Source: Rhodothermales bacterium (GTDB taxonomy: Bacteria; Bacteroidota; Rhodothermia; Rhodothermales; VXPQ01). Taken from it: 64,000 nucleotides of DNA. The stretch spans positions 1 through 64,000 of the forward strand of contig JAJECT010000042.1 of NCBI GenBank assembly GCA_022821845.1, in the 5' to 3' direction. Position numbers and translations under genes: made by a program. Below, piece by piece: positions 51,823 to 62,039 of the stretch; positions within the stretch are counted from its first letter, which is position 1, and each line of letters opens with the position of its first letter. Under the pieces are notes generated by a model that ran no database searches, was not told where the DNA came from, and worked only from the letters and a program-made list of their open reading frames with translations.

Positions 51823-53554
51823 TCTGTATCGCTCCAGAATAGCACGAATCTCCGCAAGCGCGACCGCCGCGCTGCTGCTGTTGCTCCTTGCCGTCGGCGA
51901 ACCGGCCCCGAACGCGGGGCGCGTATCGCCTGTCGCGGATGCGCAGGCCCGGGCGGACGACAACAGCTTCACGCTGGAAGAACTGGACATGCACCCGGAC
52001 GTGGTCTTCCGTTCGTGGCTTGTCGATCCGCTTGAGGAACATCCCGAAACGCACGCGACGCGCATGCGCAACCGGCTGGTGCGCGACTTCCGGGACTTCC
52101 TTGCCCTGTACGTCTACCGGCAGGGACAAGACGACAACTTCACGCTGCGCGTGGTGGACAACCGAAGCGGCGAACTCCTCGAAATCCACAAGATGAACCC
52201 GGACGAATGGGCGCGTTCCGGCGACGCGGCGGACGCTCCCTGGGACTGGGACCTCGTGGACCGACAGCGGCGGCGACAAACCCGCGCGCTCGTCCATAAA
52301 TACGCGCAACAGGGCGTACCGCGCAAGGCGATCACCGTAAAATGGGGGCGCAAAAATCAGGTGCTCGAAGCCCGCATCCGGGAACTTCCCTATATCGAAT
52401 ACGAGGTCCGGCTGGCCAAACTGCTCGGCCTGAGCCTGCTGGTCACCGAAACGGGCACCGTGGAAACCTTCAACCGGGACGATCTTGTTTCTTCGGCGGG
52501 CGCGCGCGGACGCTACCAGATCATGCCCTTCCTGCTCCGCCAGAACGATATCCATCGCTACCGCCTTGACGCGGCGGCGGGCAATGCCGTCCGGGTCTAC
52601 GAAGAGCGGCATCCCCTTCTGACCATGGAAGCCGCCTTCGCAACCATTGCGGGCTATCGCAACGCCGTGGGCCACGAAATCCCCGGGCTGTCGGCCTATC
52701 ATACGGGTCCCGGAAATATCTTCCTGGCGTACCGCAAATTCCTCGAAAAAGGCGGCGAATTTCGTACGCAAGGCGCCACCGTAATGGACGCCTACATGTG
52801 GGCCGTCACCGCCGGATTCGACCACCTTGCCTCCAGCAGTTTCCGAAACCAGTCGCGAAGCTACGTGGCGGCGGCCTACGGCGCCTTGCAGGCCACGGAC
52901 GCCCTGCCCATCGACAAAGCCGGCGCCGCGCAGCTCGAGCGCGTACAACTTCGCGGCGGCGAACGCATTCGCCTCGGCAGCTTGCTGGACTTGCTTTCGG
53001 GAACGGGCCTGGACCAGGCAACCGCCTACGACCGGTTCCGCGAACAAAATCCGCACTTCCTGCTGCCGGAACGATCCGAAAACGACCTTGGCGCCCCCGC
53101 AAAGGGCGATGTGCAACTCGTTTCGCGCGCCGGCAACAGCCCCGTGCGCTTTTTTCTCCCGGCCGGGTCGGTGGGCGCCTTGCTGGCGGCGGGATTCGAC
53201 GGCCTTGACCCGGAAAAAACCTTCTATTTCGGACCCGAAGCCTATGGCGGAACGCCCTGGTCCTTGTCCGACGGCCCTCCGCCCCATGCGCCTGCGCGCA
53301 CCGTATGGGACAGGCAATACGACGACCTGGTGCAGGAAATATCCCGATTCGGGTTCACCCGGGAGAACCGGGACCGCCTCAATATCCTTGCCGAACGTTT
53401 CGAATTGCTTGCGCGGGAGGCGCCTTCGTTCTACCGAAACATGCAATGGAAAATCATCCGGACGCACCGCCGCCTGTGGCGTTCGGACGCGTTTGACCGG
53501 CTGGCCGCCGCGACGCAGACAGCCGCCCTCGGCGAAGACGCAGAAGCGAAATAA
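51812..53554 (+). CDS. Secreted lytic transglycosylase-like protein
   Basis: 580 aa. Signal peptide ISASATAALLLLLLAVGEPAP. A region at ~205-315 resembles the SLT lysozyme fold: TETGTVETFNRDDLVSSAGARGRYQIMPF with a candidate catalytic Glu, then MEAAFATIAGYRNA and LSAYHTGPGNI in place of the usual AYNAGPG. Rest unknown, beta-rich near 430. Would cut peptidoglycan in the periplasm if active. The match is to motif pattern only, so moderate certainty. Confidence 0.65.
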   Translation: MPRSLYRSRIARISASATAALLLLLLAVGEPAPNAGRVSPVADAQARADDNSFTLEELDMHPDVVFRSWLVDPLEEHPETHATRMRNRLVRDFRDFLALYVYRQGQDDNFTLRVVDNRSGELLEIHKMNPDEWARSGDAADAPWDWDLVDRQRRRQTRALVHKYAQQGVPRKAITVKWGRKNQVLEARIRELPYIEYEVRLAKLLGLSLLVTETGTVETFNRDDLVSSAGARGRYQIMPFLLRQNDIHRYRLDAAAGNAVRVYEERHPLLTMEAAFATIAGYRNAVGHEIPGLSAYHTGPGNIFLAYRKFLEKGGEFRTQGATVMDAYMWAVTAGFDHLASSSFRNQSRSYVAAAYGALQATDALPIDKAGAAQLERVQLRGGERIRLGSLLDLLSGTGLDQATAYDRFREQNPHFLLPERSENDLGAPAKGDVQLVSRAGNSPVRFFLPAGSVGALLAAGFDGLDPEKTFYFGPEAYGGTPWSLSDGPPPHAPARTVWDRQYDDLVQEISRFGFTRENRDRLNILAERFELLAREAPSFYRNMQWKIIRTHRRLWRSDAFDRLAAATQTAALGEDAEAK

Positions 53555-53576
53555 TCGCCCCGCGTCCGCCATACGG

Positions 53577-55754
53577 CTACGCAGGCGCTTGCCGTATCCA
53601 TCGTATCAATTGCTCCTGCACGCCTTCCTCCTCTTCCCGAGACGCGGGTTGTCGCTGAACATACTGGCCATCGGGGCCCAGGTCCCACGCCAGGCGCCGG
53701 TCCTCGAAGTATAATTGCAGAATATCCAGGCACCGCTGCCGCAAGGCGGGCTCTTCGACCGGAACCATGACCTCCACGCGATCCTCCAGATTCCTGCGTT
53801 GCCAATCCGCGCTCCCCAGGTACACAAGCGGATCGCCTGCATTGTGGAAACAGAAGATGCGGCTGTGTTCGAGAAACCGGCCGACCACGCTGCATACCCG
53901 AATATTTTCGCTGTACCCCGGCAAATTCGGGCGCAAACGATTGTGGCCCCGCACGATAAGATCGACTTTCACGCCGGCGCGGGACGCCTTGTACAGCCTG
54001 CGAATGACGCCCGTATCGTCCAGCGCGTTCATTTTGGCGATAATGCGCCCGTCCCCATGCGCCTTGTGGCGCGCGATTTCCTGTTCCACCAGTTCGTTGA
54101 ACGCCTTGCGCAGGTCGCGCGGCGCCACCAGCAATTTTTTGTAATGCTGCTGCGGCGCATAGCCCGTCAGAAAATGAAACAGATTAATGACGTCGTAGCC
54201 GATATCCTCGCGACACGTAAGCAGCCCCATATCCGTATAGAAACGGGCGGTCGCCGGGTTGTAGTTGCCTGTGCCGATGTGGCAGTAGGCCCGCAACCCC
54301 TCGTCCTCCTCGCGAACCACCAACGTCGCCTTGGCGTGCGTCTTGAGGCCCACCAGGCCATAGGTGACATGCACGCCCGCATTTTCGAGCTGGCGCCCCC
54401 ATTCCATATTGTTCGCCTCGTCGAACCGGGCTTTGACCTCGACCAGCACGGCCACTTGCTTGCCCCGCTCGGCAGCCCGAATCAGCGCATCCACGATCGG
54501 AGATTTTTCGGACGTACGGTATAGCGTCTGCTTGATCGCCAGGACGCGGGGATCTTCCGCCGCCTCTTCGACGAAACGCTGTACGCTGGCGCGAAACGAT
54601 TCGTACGGATGATGCAGGAGCGCGTCCCCGTTGCGAATGATCGAAAAAATGTCCAGCGCATTTTCGGATTCGCCTTCCATCTGCAACCGGGGCGGCGTTA
54701 CGGGATGAAAGGACGGATACCTGAAATCCGCCCCGTTCAGGCGCGTAAAGAACGCGCAATCCGAATGATCTATCAGGCCCGTGCTGACATACGTATCGTC
54801 GGACGAAAGCGCGAGTTCGCGCATGAGCAACTGCCGAACGCGCGGCGGCATGTCCTGTTCGACTTCAAGCCGAACCACCGGGGCGAACCGTCGCTCTCGC
54901 AACTCGTCCGACATCATCTCGATCAGATCGTCCGCTTCCTCCTCGTCCCGGCTGATGTCCGCATTGCGCGTAATCTGAAAGGCGTGCGCATGCTCGACCT
55001 CCATGCCGCGAAGCAATTCGTTCAGATTATGCTGAATCACCTGCTCCAGCGGCACGAAATGATTGGGATCTTCGAGAGGCACCCAGCGACCCCGGCTGGT
55101 CGGCACTTTGACGCGGGCGAAATGCTCGGTGCCGCGTTTGGGATGCCGCAACAAAATGGCCAGCGAAAGGCTGAGGTTGGAAATAAACGGAAACGGGTGT
55201 CCGGGGTCTACGGCAAGCGGCGTCAGAATGGGAAAAATATGGGCCGCGAAGTACTGGTACAATTGCGCTTTCTGACCAGAAGAAAGATCGTCGTAGGAAA
55301 GAATCCGGATGTTCGCCGCCTCGGCCAGTTGCGGGCGCAACGACGCCTCCCAAAGGGACGTCATTGTGGCGTACATGGGCAGCACCGCCTCCCGAATCAG
55401 CTCCAGTTGCTCGCGCGGCGTTCGCCCGTCCGGAGACAAGGCCCGCACCCCTGCGGCCTCCTGTCGTTTGAGCCCGCCTACGCGCTTGCGGAAAAATTCG
55501 TCGAGATTGCTCGAAGAAATCGACAGAAACTGTACGCGTTCCATGAGCGGAACGCGCTCGTCCATGGCCTGATACAACACGCGCCAGTTAAAATCGAGCC
55601 AACTCAACTCCCGATTGAAAAACATATAGGGATGATCCTCCGCGCAGCCCGCCGGGACCGGGCGCGGAGAGGTAGCGGAAGGCACGGCGAACGGCGGCGC
55701 CGCGCCATCGCCGGAAGGCATAGCGTCCGCAAGAACCGAATCAACGTCTCTCAT
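53577..55754 (-). CDS. ppk1: Polyphosphate kinase 1
   Basis: 725 aa. Builds polyphosphate from ATP through a phosphohistidine. N-terminal FFNRELSWLDFNWRVLYQA; SSSNLDEFFRKRVGG; HPYESF; the catalytic half with VLAIKQTLYRTSEKSPIV, VLVEVKARFDEANN, GLKTHAKATLV (His phosphorylated in the family) and HIGTGNYNPATA; then FCFHNAGDPLVYLGSADW. The ~40-residue N-terminal leader is low complexity and unusual. Six bases after dnaG on the same strand. Works against PpgK, encoded upstream on the other strand. Confidence 0.96.
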   Translation of the reverse strand: MRDVDSVLADAMPSGDGAAPPFAVPSATSPRPVPAGCAEDHPYMFFNRELSWLDFNWRVLYQAMDERVPLMERVQFLSISSSNLDEFFRKRVGGLKRQEAAGVRALSPDGRTPREQLELIREAVLPMYATMTSLWEASLRPQLAEAANIRILSYDDLSSGQKAQLYQYFAAHIFPILTPLAVDPGHPFPFISNLSLSLAILLRHPKRGTEHFARVKVPTSRGRWVPLEDPNHFVPLEQVIQHNLNELLRGMEVEHAHAFQITRNADISRDEEEADDLIEMMSDELRERRFAPVVRLEVEQDMPPRVRQLLMRELALSSDDTYVSTGLIDHSDCAFFTRLNGADFRYPSFHPVTPPRLQMEGESENALDIFSIIRNGDALLHHPYESFRASVQRFVEEAAEDPRVLAIKQTLYRTSEKSPIVDALIRAAERGKQVAVLVEVKARFDEANNMEWGRQLENAGVHVTYGLVGLKTHAKATLVVREEDEGLRAYCHIGTGNYNPATARFYTDMGLLTCREDIGYDVINLFHFLTGYAPQQHYKKLLVAPRDLRKAFNELVEQEIARHKAHGDGRIIAKMNALDDTGVIRRLYKASRAGVKVDLIVRGHNRLRPNLPGYSENIRVCSVVGRFLEHSRIFCFHNAGDPLVYLGSADWQRRNLEDRVEVMVPVEEPALRQRCLDILQLYFEDRRLAWDLGPDGQYVQRQPASREEEEGVQEQLIRWIRQAPA

Positions 55755-55760
55755 AGCGCG

Positions 55761-57716
55761 TCAGGCAGTGAGTTCCCCCTTTTTCAAACGATGCATCAAT
55801 GCTTGCAACTGCATGATGTTCTCCTGATACGTACGAATGTCGTCGCCGCGCGCTTCCGCGCGATCCTGTTCTTCGATCTGGCGATCCATGGCTTCGCGTA
55901 CGCGCGCCATTTTCAGGCGTTTCATGGCCTGCCGGGCGACTTCTTCGGGATTTGCATCCAGGTCAGGCACCTGTACGCCTTTTTTTTGTTTCCAGTTTCC
56001 CGACGGCTCTTCTTTGGTCATGGCGACGTCCGCAACGAGCCGCTGCACGTCCTCCCCATAGGCGCCGCCCAGCATGGCCTGCGCATCCACCGCGCCCGCC
56101 TGATGTTGTTCGGCGAAAATTTCTGCAGCGCGCCGCGTCGCGCCCGGAGAAAATTCGTTCAGGTTCATATTTCCCAGAATCCGGGCGATCATCGGCGCCC
56201 CCTGCCGGAACATCAGGCGAATCAATATCTTTTCGCTGACAAGCGTCGTCGGGCCCGCCCCTGCTGCGGAGGAGGGCCTGCGCCGCGTTTCGGCGGACGC
56301 GCCGCCTGCCCGGCGCGGCGGCCCGCCCCCGAACGACCGTACCGGGCCCGCCCCCGGACGCTCCGTACGCGAGGACCGTTGGCGCTCCTCTCGCTGCCGG
56401 GATTTCGCCATGTCGTCCAGCGCATGGCGCAGCCGACTTTCGGGCGTGGCAAGCAGCTCGCTGGCCTGAGACAGCCAGGCCTCCCGGCTCAGGGGGTCGG
56501 GAATGGCGGCAATGGCCTGGAGTATGCCGCGCATGCCGGCGGCCCGACCTTCCGGGGTCGCAAGGCGTCCGGCCTCCCGGTCGGCGTCATGCAGCCAGCG
56601 CGCGAAATCGACCTGATGCTTTTTCAGAAACGCTTGCAAGGCCGCGCCTTCCCGCTGCGCAATGGAATCGGGGTCCTCCCCGGCGGGAAGCGGAACGACA
56701 TACGCGCTCATGCCTGCGGCAAGCACCATTTCAATCCCGCGTCGCGCCGCGTTTTCGCCCGCCCCGTCGGCATCGAAGATCAGTACGACGCGCTGCGCGT
56801 AGCGGCTCAGCAGCTGCACCTGCTCGCGCGTCAGCGACGTGCCGCACGAAGCGACGGCGTTGCGAACGCCCGCCTGATGCAGCGACATGACATCCGTATA
56901 GCCTTCGACGAGCACCGCCTCTTCCTGCTCGCGAATGACTTGCCGGGCCTGCCGAAGGCCGTACAATACCCGACGTTTGTCGTATACGATGGTCTCTGGA
57001 GAATTGATGTATTTGGGCTGGGGGCGATCCTGCTCCCCGGAAGCCTCGCTGAGCACCCTGCCCCCGAACCCGAGCACCTTGCCCATGTGCGAAAGCACGG
57101 GAAATATGATCCGGTCCCGATAGCGATCATAATATCCCTCGCCGCGCTTTTTCGCGACGACGAGCCCGGCCTGCTCCAGCGTCTCGGCGGATATATGGTT
57201 CGCCTCGGCCTCGTTAAGCAAATGATTCCAGCCATCGGGCGCGTAGCCTACGCCAAACTCCTTGATGGTGGCCTTCGAATACCCGCGGCCCCGAACATAC
57301 TCCAGCGCCCGGCTCCCCGCGTCGGCGGCGGTCAATTGCCCGTAATAGAACCGGGCGGCAAAACGCAGCGCGCCGTACGCCGATTCCATCGCGTCGGCCC
57401 GCTCGCGGGACGCATCGCCCTCCTCCGGCAACTCGATGCCCGCCGTTTCCGCCAGGGTACGCACGGCCTCGGGAAACGACATCCCCTCCATTTCTTGTAT
57501 AAACCGAAATACGTCGCCCGCCGCCCCGCAACCGAAGCATTTATAAATCCCAAGGGCGGGATTCACGCTGAAGGACGGCGTTTTTTCCTGATGAAAAGGA
57601 CACAACCCGAAATAATTGGCCCCTCTCTTCTTGAGGCGCACATACCCGCTCACGACATCGACGATATCCGACGCCGCGCGCACTTCAGCGATCGTTTCAT
57701 CCGAAAAATAGGGCAT
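55761..57716 (-). CDS. dnaG: DNA primase
   Basis: 651 aa. Makes RNA primers for replication. CHC2 zinc finger Cys39-His42-Cys60-Cys63 ([19 protein letters not shown]); DnaG N core [19 protein letters not shown] with [16 protein letters not shown] and [13 protein letters not shown]; a Pro/Arg/Gly-rich hinge near 435-475; helical DnaB-binding C-terminus. The usual order in this phylum, with dnaE a few kilobases away. Confidence 0.97.
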   Translation of the reverse strand: MPYFSDETIAEVRAASDIVDVVSGYVRLKKRGANYFGLCPFHQEKTPSFSVNPALGIYKCFGCGAAGDVFRFIQEMEGMSFPEAVRTLAETAGIELPEEGDASRERADAMESAYGALRFAARFYYGQLTAADAGSRALEYVRGRGYSKATIKEFGVGYAPDGWNHLLNEAEANHISAETLEQAGLVVAKKRGEGYYDRYRDRIIFPVLSHMGKVLGFGGRVLSEASGEQDRPQPKYINSPETIVYDKRRVLYGLRQARQVIREQEEAVLVEGYTDVMSLHQAGVRNAVASCGTSLTREQVQLLSRYAQRVVLIFDADGAGENAARRGIEMVLAAGMSAYVVPLPAGEDPDSIAQREGAALQAFLKKHQVDFARWLHDADREAGRLATPEGRAAGMRGILQAIAAIPDPLSREAWLSQASELLATPESRLRHALDDMAKSRQREERQRSSRTERPGAGPVRSFGGGPPRRAGGASAETRRRPSSAAGAGPTTLVSEKILIRLMFRQGAPMIARILGNMNLNEFSPGATRRAAEIFAEQHQAGAVDAQAMLGGAYGEDVQRLVADVAMTKEEPSGNWKQKKGVQVPDLDANPEEVARQAMKRLKMARVREAMDRQIEEQDRAEARGDDIRTYQENIMQLQALMHRLKKGELTA

Positions 57717-57893
57717 TCTATACGAACGTCTTGAAAAATCGGGAAGTTTATGCGGACAGACTTGCCTGGACCGTCGCCATCCCGTAAGATGGAGATGGGC
57801 GGCATGGGAGCAAAAAGACGCGCCGCTGCGTTATGATTTATTCCATGGCCCCGCCCCCGCAGGCATAGGCATAGGCAAGATACGACATCCACT

Positions 57894-58646
57894 GTGCAAA
57901 TTTTCGGAATTGACGTAGGCGGTTCTGGCATCAAGGGCGCGCCGGTAGACATTCGCACCGGACGCCTCGCCGCCGAACGCCTGCGCATACCCACCCCAAA
58001 GGGCGCTCGACCGAAAGCCGTGGCCTCCGTCGTCGCGTCCATGCTGGATCATTTCGGGTGGCAAGGCCCGGTTGGCTGCGGCATTCCGGCCCGCGTCAAA
58101 CAGGGCGTGGCGCGCACCGCCGCCAACATCAGCGACGACTGGATCGGCACGGACGCCGCGCGGCTCTTTTCCAAAGCCTCCAAACGGCCATTCGCGGTCC
58201 TGAACGACGCCGACGCCGCCGCCCTGGCCGAAATGCATTTCGGGGCGGGCCGCGGCCTGCAGGGCGTAGTCCTGATGCTTACCCTTGGCACGGGCATCGG
58301 GTCCGCGCTCTTCGTGGACAACGCGCTGGTCCCCAACACGGAATTCGGGCATTTCTGGCTGCGGGGCCGCGTCGCCGAACAATACGCCTCCGACAGGGTG
58401 CGCAAGGAAGAGAACCTGGATTGGAAAACCTGGGCGGCGCGCATGCAGGAATATCTGACCCACCTCGAGCGCCTGCTGGACATCGACGCCATTATTCTCG
58501 GAGGCGGCGTCAGCAAGCCCAGCCGGAGCGAAAAATTTCTCCACTTGCTGGACACAAAAGCACAACTTCTGACCGCCGAACTCCGGAACGAAGCAGGCAT
58601 CGTAGGCGCCGCCTTGACGGCGGGTCGCCTGATTGCGGATCAATAA
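57894..58646 (+). CDS. ppgK: Polyphosphate glucokinase (ROK family)
   Basis: 250 aa from a GTG at 57894, no ATG nearby. Phosphorylates glucose with polyphosphate. [17 protein letters not shown] (phosphate loop), [16 protein letters not shown] (catalytic Asp), [13 protein letters not shown] and [11 protein letters not shown], the PpgK version of the ROK glucose-binding region. Stands next to dnaG and ppk1, so polyphosphate synthesis and use are grouped. Confidence 0.9.
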   Translation: MQIFGIDVGGSGIKGAPVDIRTGRLAAERLRIPTPKGARPKAVASVVASMLDHFGWQGPVGCGIPARVKQGVARTAANISDDWIGTDAARLFSKASKRPFAVLNDADAAALAEMHFGAGRGLQGVVLMLTLGTGIGSALFVDNALVPNTEFGHFWLRGRVAEQYASDRVRKEENLDWKTWAARMQEYLTHLERLLDIDAIILGGGVSKPSRSEKFLHLLDTKAQLLTAELRNEAGIVGAALTAGRLIADQ

Positions 58647-58674
58647 ATCACTCGCGCCTTTTTTCGCCCGGCCC

Positions 58675-59517
58675 ATGATCCTTTCCGAACTTGAACGCCG
58701 CATGGATTCCCTGACCGCCATGCCGCCCGACGAGGTTCCCCGGGACCTGGCGCGGCAGGCCGTGGCGGAAACGCTGGACGCGCTGGGCCGGGGCGTCGCG
58801 CGCGCCGCGTCGCGCGACGAGGACGGCGCATGGCGTACGCATGCTTGGGTGAAGCGCGCCATCCTGCTGGGCTTTCGCCTGGGCGCGCTGGCCGATTATT
58901 CAAGCGGCGCCTTTTCGTTTCTGGACAAGGATACGTACCCCCCCAGAACCTTTGCCCCCGAGCACGGGGTGCGCATCGTGCCGGGAGGCTCCTCGGTGCG
59001 GGCCGGGGCCTACCTCGCTCCCGGCGTCGTGTGCATGCCCCCCATGTATGTGAATACAGGCGCTTACGTAGACGAACAGACCATGATCGACTCCCATGCG
59101 CTCGTGGGCAGTTGCGCGCAGATCGGCAAGCGCGTACACTTGTCTGCGGCGGCGCAAATAGGGGGCGTCCTTGAACCCGTCGGCGCCGCGCCGGTCATCG
59201 TCGAGGACGATGTATTCGTAGGCGGCGGATGCGGCGTATACGAAGGGTGCCTGATCCGCGCAGGGGCGGTGCTGGCGCCGGGCGTAGCCCTTACCGGATC
59301 GACGCGCGTCTACGACCTGGTGCGGGAGCGCGTCATCAAACGCAACGAGGCAGGCATCCTGGAAGTGCCCGAACGCGCGGTGGTCGCGCCGGGCGCGCGG
59401 GCCGCTTCGGGGCCCTTCGCCAAACGACACGGATTATCCCTTTACGCGCCCGTCGTCGTGAAGTACCGGGACAGCAAAACGGACGCCGCTACGGCGCTGG
59501 AAGAAACGCTGCGATAG
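58675..59517 (+). CDS. dapD: 2,3,4,5-tetrahydropyridine-2,6-dicarboxylate N-succinyltransferase
   Basis: 280 aa from the ATG at 58675, 28 bases after ppgK. Step of the succinylase route to diaminopimelate and lysine. N-terminal helical domain, KRAILLGFRLG, then left-handed beta-helix hexapeptides (GAYLAPGVVCMPPMYVNTGAYVDEQTMIDSHALVGSCAQIGKRVHLSAAAQIGGV) and VIVEDDVFVGGGCGVYEGCL. C-terminus with PVVVKYRDSKTDAATALEE fits the family. Confidence 0.93.
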   Translation: MILSELERRMDSLTAMPPDEVPRDLARQAVAETLDALGRGVARAASRDEDGAWRTHAWVKRAILLGFRLGALADYSSGAFSFLDKDTYPPRTFAPEHGVRIVPGGSSVRAGAYLAPGVVCMPPMYVNTGAYVDEQTMIDSHALVGSCAQIGKRVHLSAAAQIGGVLEPVGAAPVIVEDDVFVGGGCGVYEGCLIRAGAVLAPGVALTGSTRVYDLVRERVIKRNEAGILEVPERAVVAPGARAASGPFAKRHGLSLYAPVVVKYRDSKTDAATALEETLR

Positions 59518-59673
59518 ACGCATCTCCGCAACCGAAATCGCCAGGCGAATTCGGCAGGGCGATTCGCTTGTTGCGAACGCTTTTGCAAGAATGCCAAGCG
59601 GGGCGAGCGGGGTAGAAAAAATTATATGCGAACGTACGTCTCGCAATACGCCTCGCCCGCGCCGAAAGTCATG

Positions 59674-59994
59674 CTACCCCTTCTTCGCGCGCTTGCGCTT
59701 CGGGGGCATATCCTGACGGAAGATAAACACGGTTACGTCGTTTGGGCCTTTCGGAGCCGTTTTAACCGTAAATATGCGTCCGTGCTGCTTGAGCAAATAC
59801 GCTTTCAGCGATTGCAACTGCTTCTTGGGAATACCCACCCGCAGCACGGTGTCTTCGGTCAACAAAGCCGCCTTTTCGGATATGCCGGCGTATTTGCTGG
59901 ACCGACCGCGGCGACCGGTTCCGGTGCGCGACCGCAAGGCTTGAAGTTGCGACAACGCATCGTCTTTGGAAAGCGTGGAAGTACGGAATGACAT
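59674..59994 (-). CDS. Hypothetical protein, 106 aa
   Basis: No family recognised. Ser/Thr/Arg-rich start (SFRTSTLSKDDALSQLQALRSRTGTGRRGRSSKYAG), a helical middle (EDTVLRVGIPKKQLQSLKAYLLKQHGR), a beta segment TVKTAPKGPNDVTVFIF and a basic tail KRKRAKKG. Basic throughout, so nucleic-acid binding is conceivable. Runs opposite to dapD and the SPOR gene. Confidence 0.65.
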   Translation of the reverse strand: MSFRTSTLSKDDALSQLQALRSRTGTGRRGRSSKYAGISEKAALLTEDTVLRVGIPKKQLQSLKAYLLKQHGRIFTVKTAPKGPNDVTVFIFRQDMPPKRKRAKKG

Positions 59995-60252
59995 GGCTTG
60001 GATAATATGGGATGAACATGGGATCGAACGAAGCGAGGTGCGTTGTCCGCATGAAACGCAGCGAATACGTCCCGAATGGAACGCGCTGCACTATTTTTCA
60101 TACGATGGACGCCGCACCGCGCCCCTTACGAATCGTTAATATAAAACACGAAAATAAATAATGCAAATTATCCTGAAATATCCATAAAAAACCAGGAACC
60201 GCGCATACCCCGAAGCATACCACAAACATGTTTTACGCGCACCGACAGGAGC

Positions 60253-60801
60253 ATGAAATATATGACGAGGACCATGCTATGCGGCGCGGCGGCGCTGCTT
60301 GCTATCGTAACGGGAGGCTGCGCGTCTCCCGCGAAAATAACCGCCGTGGACGCCTATGCGACGCCGTCGGCGACGGTTACAGAAACGGCTCGCCTTGAGC
60401 AGTTCGATCCTTCCCCCTGGCCCGACGCGCCGCTCGACACGCTGACGGCGGTCGTACACGACGTGCCGGCGCATCTCATGGAAGGCCGCGCCGCCGAAGG
60501 ACTCGAGGCGCAAGTGCCGGGATTCCGGGTACAAATATTTTCTTCTATCGAGCGGGACGAAACCGTCGAAGCGCAGGAAAACGTACAGACATGGTGGCGC
60601 GAACAACACGAGGAAGGCGCGATCCCCGAAGACCTTTTTCCCGAAGGGCTGCCCGTCCATAGCGTATACAGCCAGCCGTATTACCGCATTCGCGTCGGCG
60701 ACTTTCTGTCGCGGGAGGAGGCCCGAACCTTGCATGCCGTACTCGCCCGGCGCTTTACGGATGCGTTCATCGTGCCGGATACGATCGTCATTACCCGGTA
60801 G
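60253..60801 (+). CDS. SPOR-domain lipoprotein
   Basis: 182 aa. AGGAG six bases before the ATG. Lipoprotein signal LLAIVTGGC, linker, then a SPOR fold (PGFRVQIFSSIERDETVEAQENVQ to YYRIRVGDFLSREEARTLHAVLARRFTDAFIV), which binds denuded peptidoglycan. Probably envelope-anchored and tied to division or wall upkeep. The ~258-base gap before it is AT-rich with no other feature recognised. Confidence 0.88.
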   Translation: MKYMTRTMLCGAAALLAIVTGGCASPAKITAVDAYATPSATVTETARLEQFDPSPWPDAPLDTLTAVVHDVPAHLMEGRAAEGLEAQVPGFRVQIFSSIERDETVEAQENVQTWWREQHEEGAIPEDLFPEGLPVHSVYSQPYYRIRVGDFLSREEARTLHAVLARRFTDAFIVPDTIVITR

Positions 60802-60943
60802 CGCGCAACGAAGCCGGCAGCGCGACGTCCTGCCTGCGCAACCGTTCGCTTTCGCCGAACGCAGGCAACCAACCGCAGCGTAGCGGGTATACATTCTTTT
60901 TCGTCCAGGATAAGCGCGGCAGCCCTTCGCATCGCATCTCTGC

Positions 60944-61978
60944 ATGCCGGAAACGGATACTCTCTTGCCCGAACGTCCCGATACGCAGGCCGCTGTCGGG
61001 GATATTCCCGGCACGTTACGGGACATTCGCGCCGCAGTCGATACGGAACTTGGCGTATTTCGCCGGTATTTTCGCGACTCGGTGCGCTCCGACGCCCGCT
61101 TGCTCGACAGGGTAACGCAGTACATGCTGCGGCAAAAAGGCAAGGAAATTCGCCCCCTGCTCGTGCTCCTGTCGGCGAAAATGTGCGGAGGCGTCAACGA
61201 AACCGCGTACCGGGCGGCGGCGCTGGTCGAATTGATGCATACCGCCACCCTGATGCACGACGACGTGGTGGACGCCGCGGAACGAAGGCGCAACGCCTTG
61301 TCCGTGAACGCGCTCTGGAAAAACAAGGTGGCCGTCCTGTTCGGCGATTTTCTGCTAAGCCGAGGCCTGTTGCTGTCGCTGCGGCACGGGGACTACGAAC
61401 TGCTTCACGCGCTCTCCGACGCTGTCAGCCGCATGAGCGAAGGAGAACTCCTTCAGATCGAAAAAACCCGCCGCCTCGATATCGACGAAAAAACCTATTT
61501 TCGGATTATCTCGGACAAAACGGCTTCGCTTATCGCCGCCTGCATGGGATGCGGAGCGCTGAGCGCCGACGCAGACCATAGCGTGCTGGACAGGATGCGG
61601 CAAGCAGGCGAGCATCTTGGCCTGGCGTTCCAGATTCGGGACGATCTGTTCGATTATGGAGCGAAAGACATTGGCAAGCCCGTAGGCATCGATCTGCAGG
61701 AAAAGAAAATGACGCTCCCGCTCATTTACGCGCTGGCGGACGCGCCCGGGAAGGAACGCCGCGATATGCTGCGCATTGTTCGTAAAAAAAAGAAAAGCCG
61801 CCGCGACAGGCAAGTCGTATACGCTTACGTAGAACGGCGGGGCGGCATTGCCTACGCCCGCCAGAAAATGCGCGAACACGCCCGCAAAGCCCGCAACCTG
61901 ATTCAGGATATGCCCCCGACCGAAGCCCGGAACGCCATGCTGGGCCTGGTCGATTACACCATACGCCGAAACAAATAG
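60944..61978 (+). CDS. Long-chain trans-polyprenyl diphosphate synthase
   Basis: 344 aa. Elongates isopentenyl units to a side chain of a quinone. First Asp-rich motif LMHDDVVDAAERRRN, second FQIRDDLFDYGAKDIGKPVGIDLQEKKMTLP, plus GKEIRPLLVLLSAKM and DKTASLIAACMGCGA. Matches octaprenyl/heptaprenyl synthases (IspB/HepT), product length not readable by eye. Confidence 0.93.
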   Translation: MPETDTLLPERPDTQAAVGDIPGTLRDIRAAVDTELGVFRRYFRDSVRSDARLLDRVTQYMLRQKGKEIRPLLVLLSAKMCGGVNETAYRAAALVELMHTATLMHDDVVDAAERRRNALSVNALWKNKVAVLFGDFLLSRGLLLSLRHGDYELLHALSDAVSRMSEGELLQIEKTRRLDIDEKTYFRIISDKTASLIAACMGCGALSADADHSVLDRMRQAGEHLGLAFQIRDDLFDYGAKDIGKPVGIDLQEKKMTLPLIYALADAPGKERRDMLRIVRKKKKSRRDRQVVYAYVERRGGIAYARQKMREHARKARNLIQDMPPTEARNAMLGLVDYTIRRNK

Positions 61979-62039
61979 CACCCGCGCGCGCCGTATAGTT
62001 TGTAACCATGCCGAATCCGCGCCGTTTGCGCCTGACCCT

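Noticed and set aside
54609-57734. 1041-residue frame opposite ppk1 and dnaG
   Set aside because: Spans two clear genes on the other strand and shows no motif.
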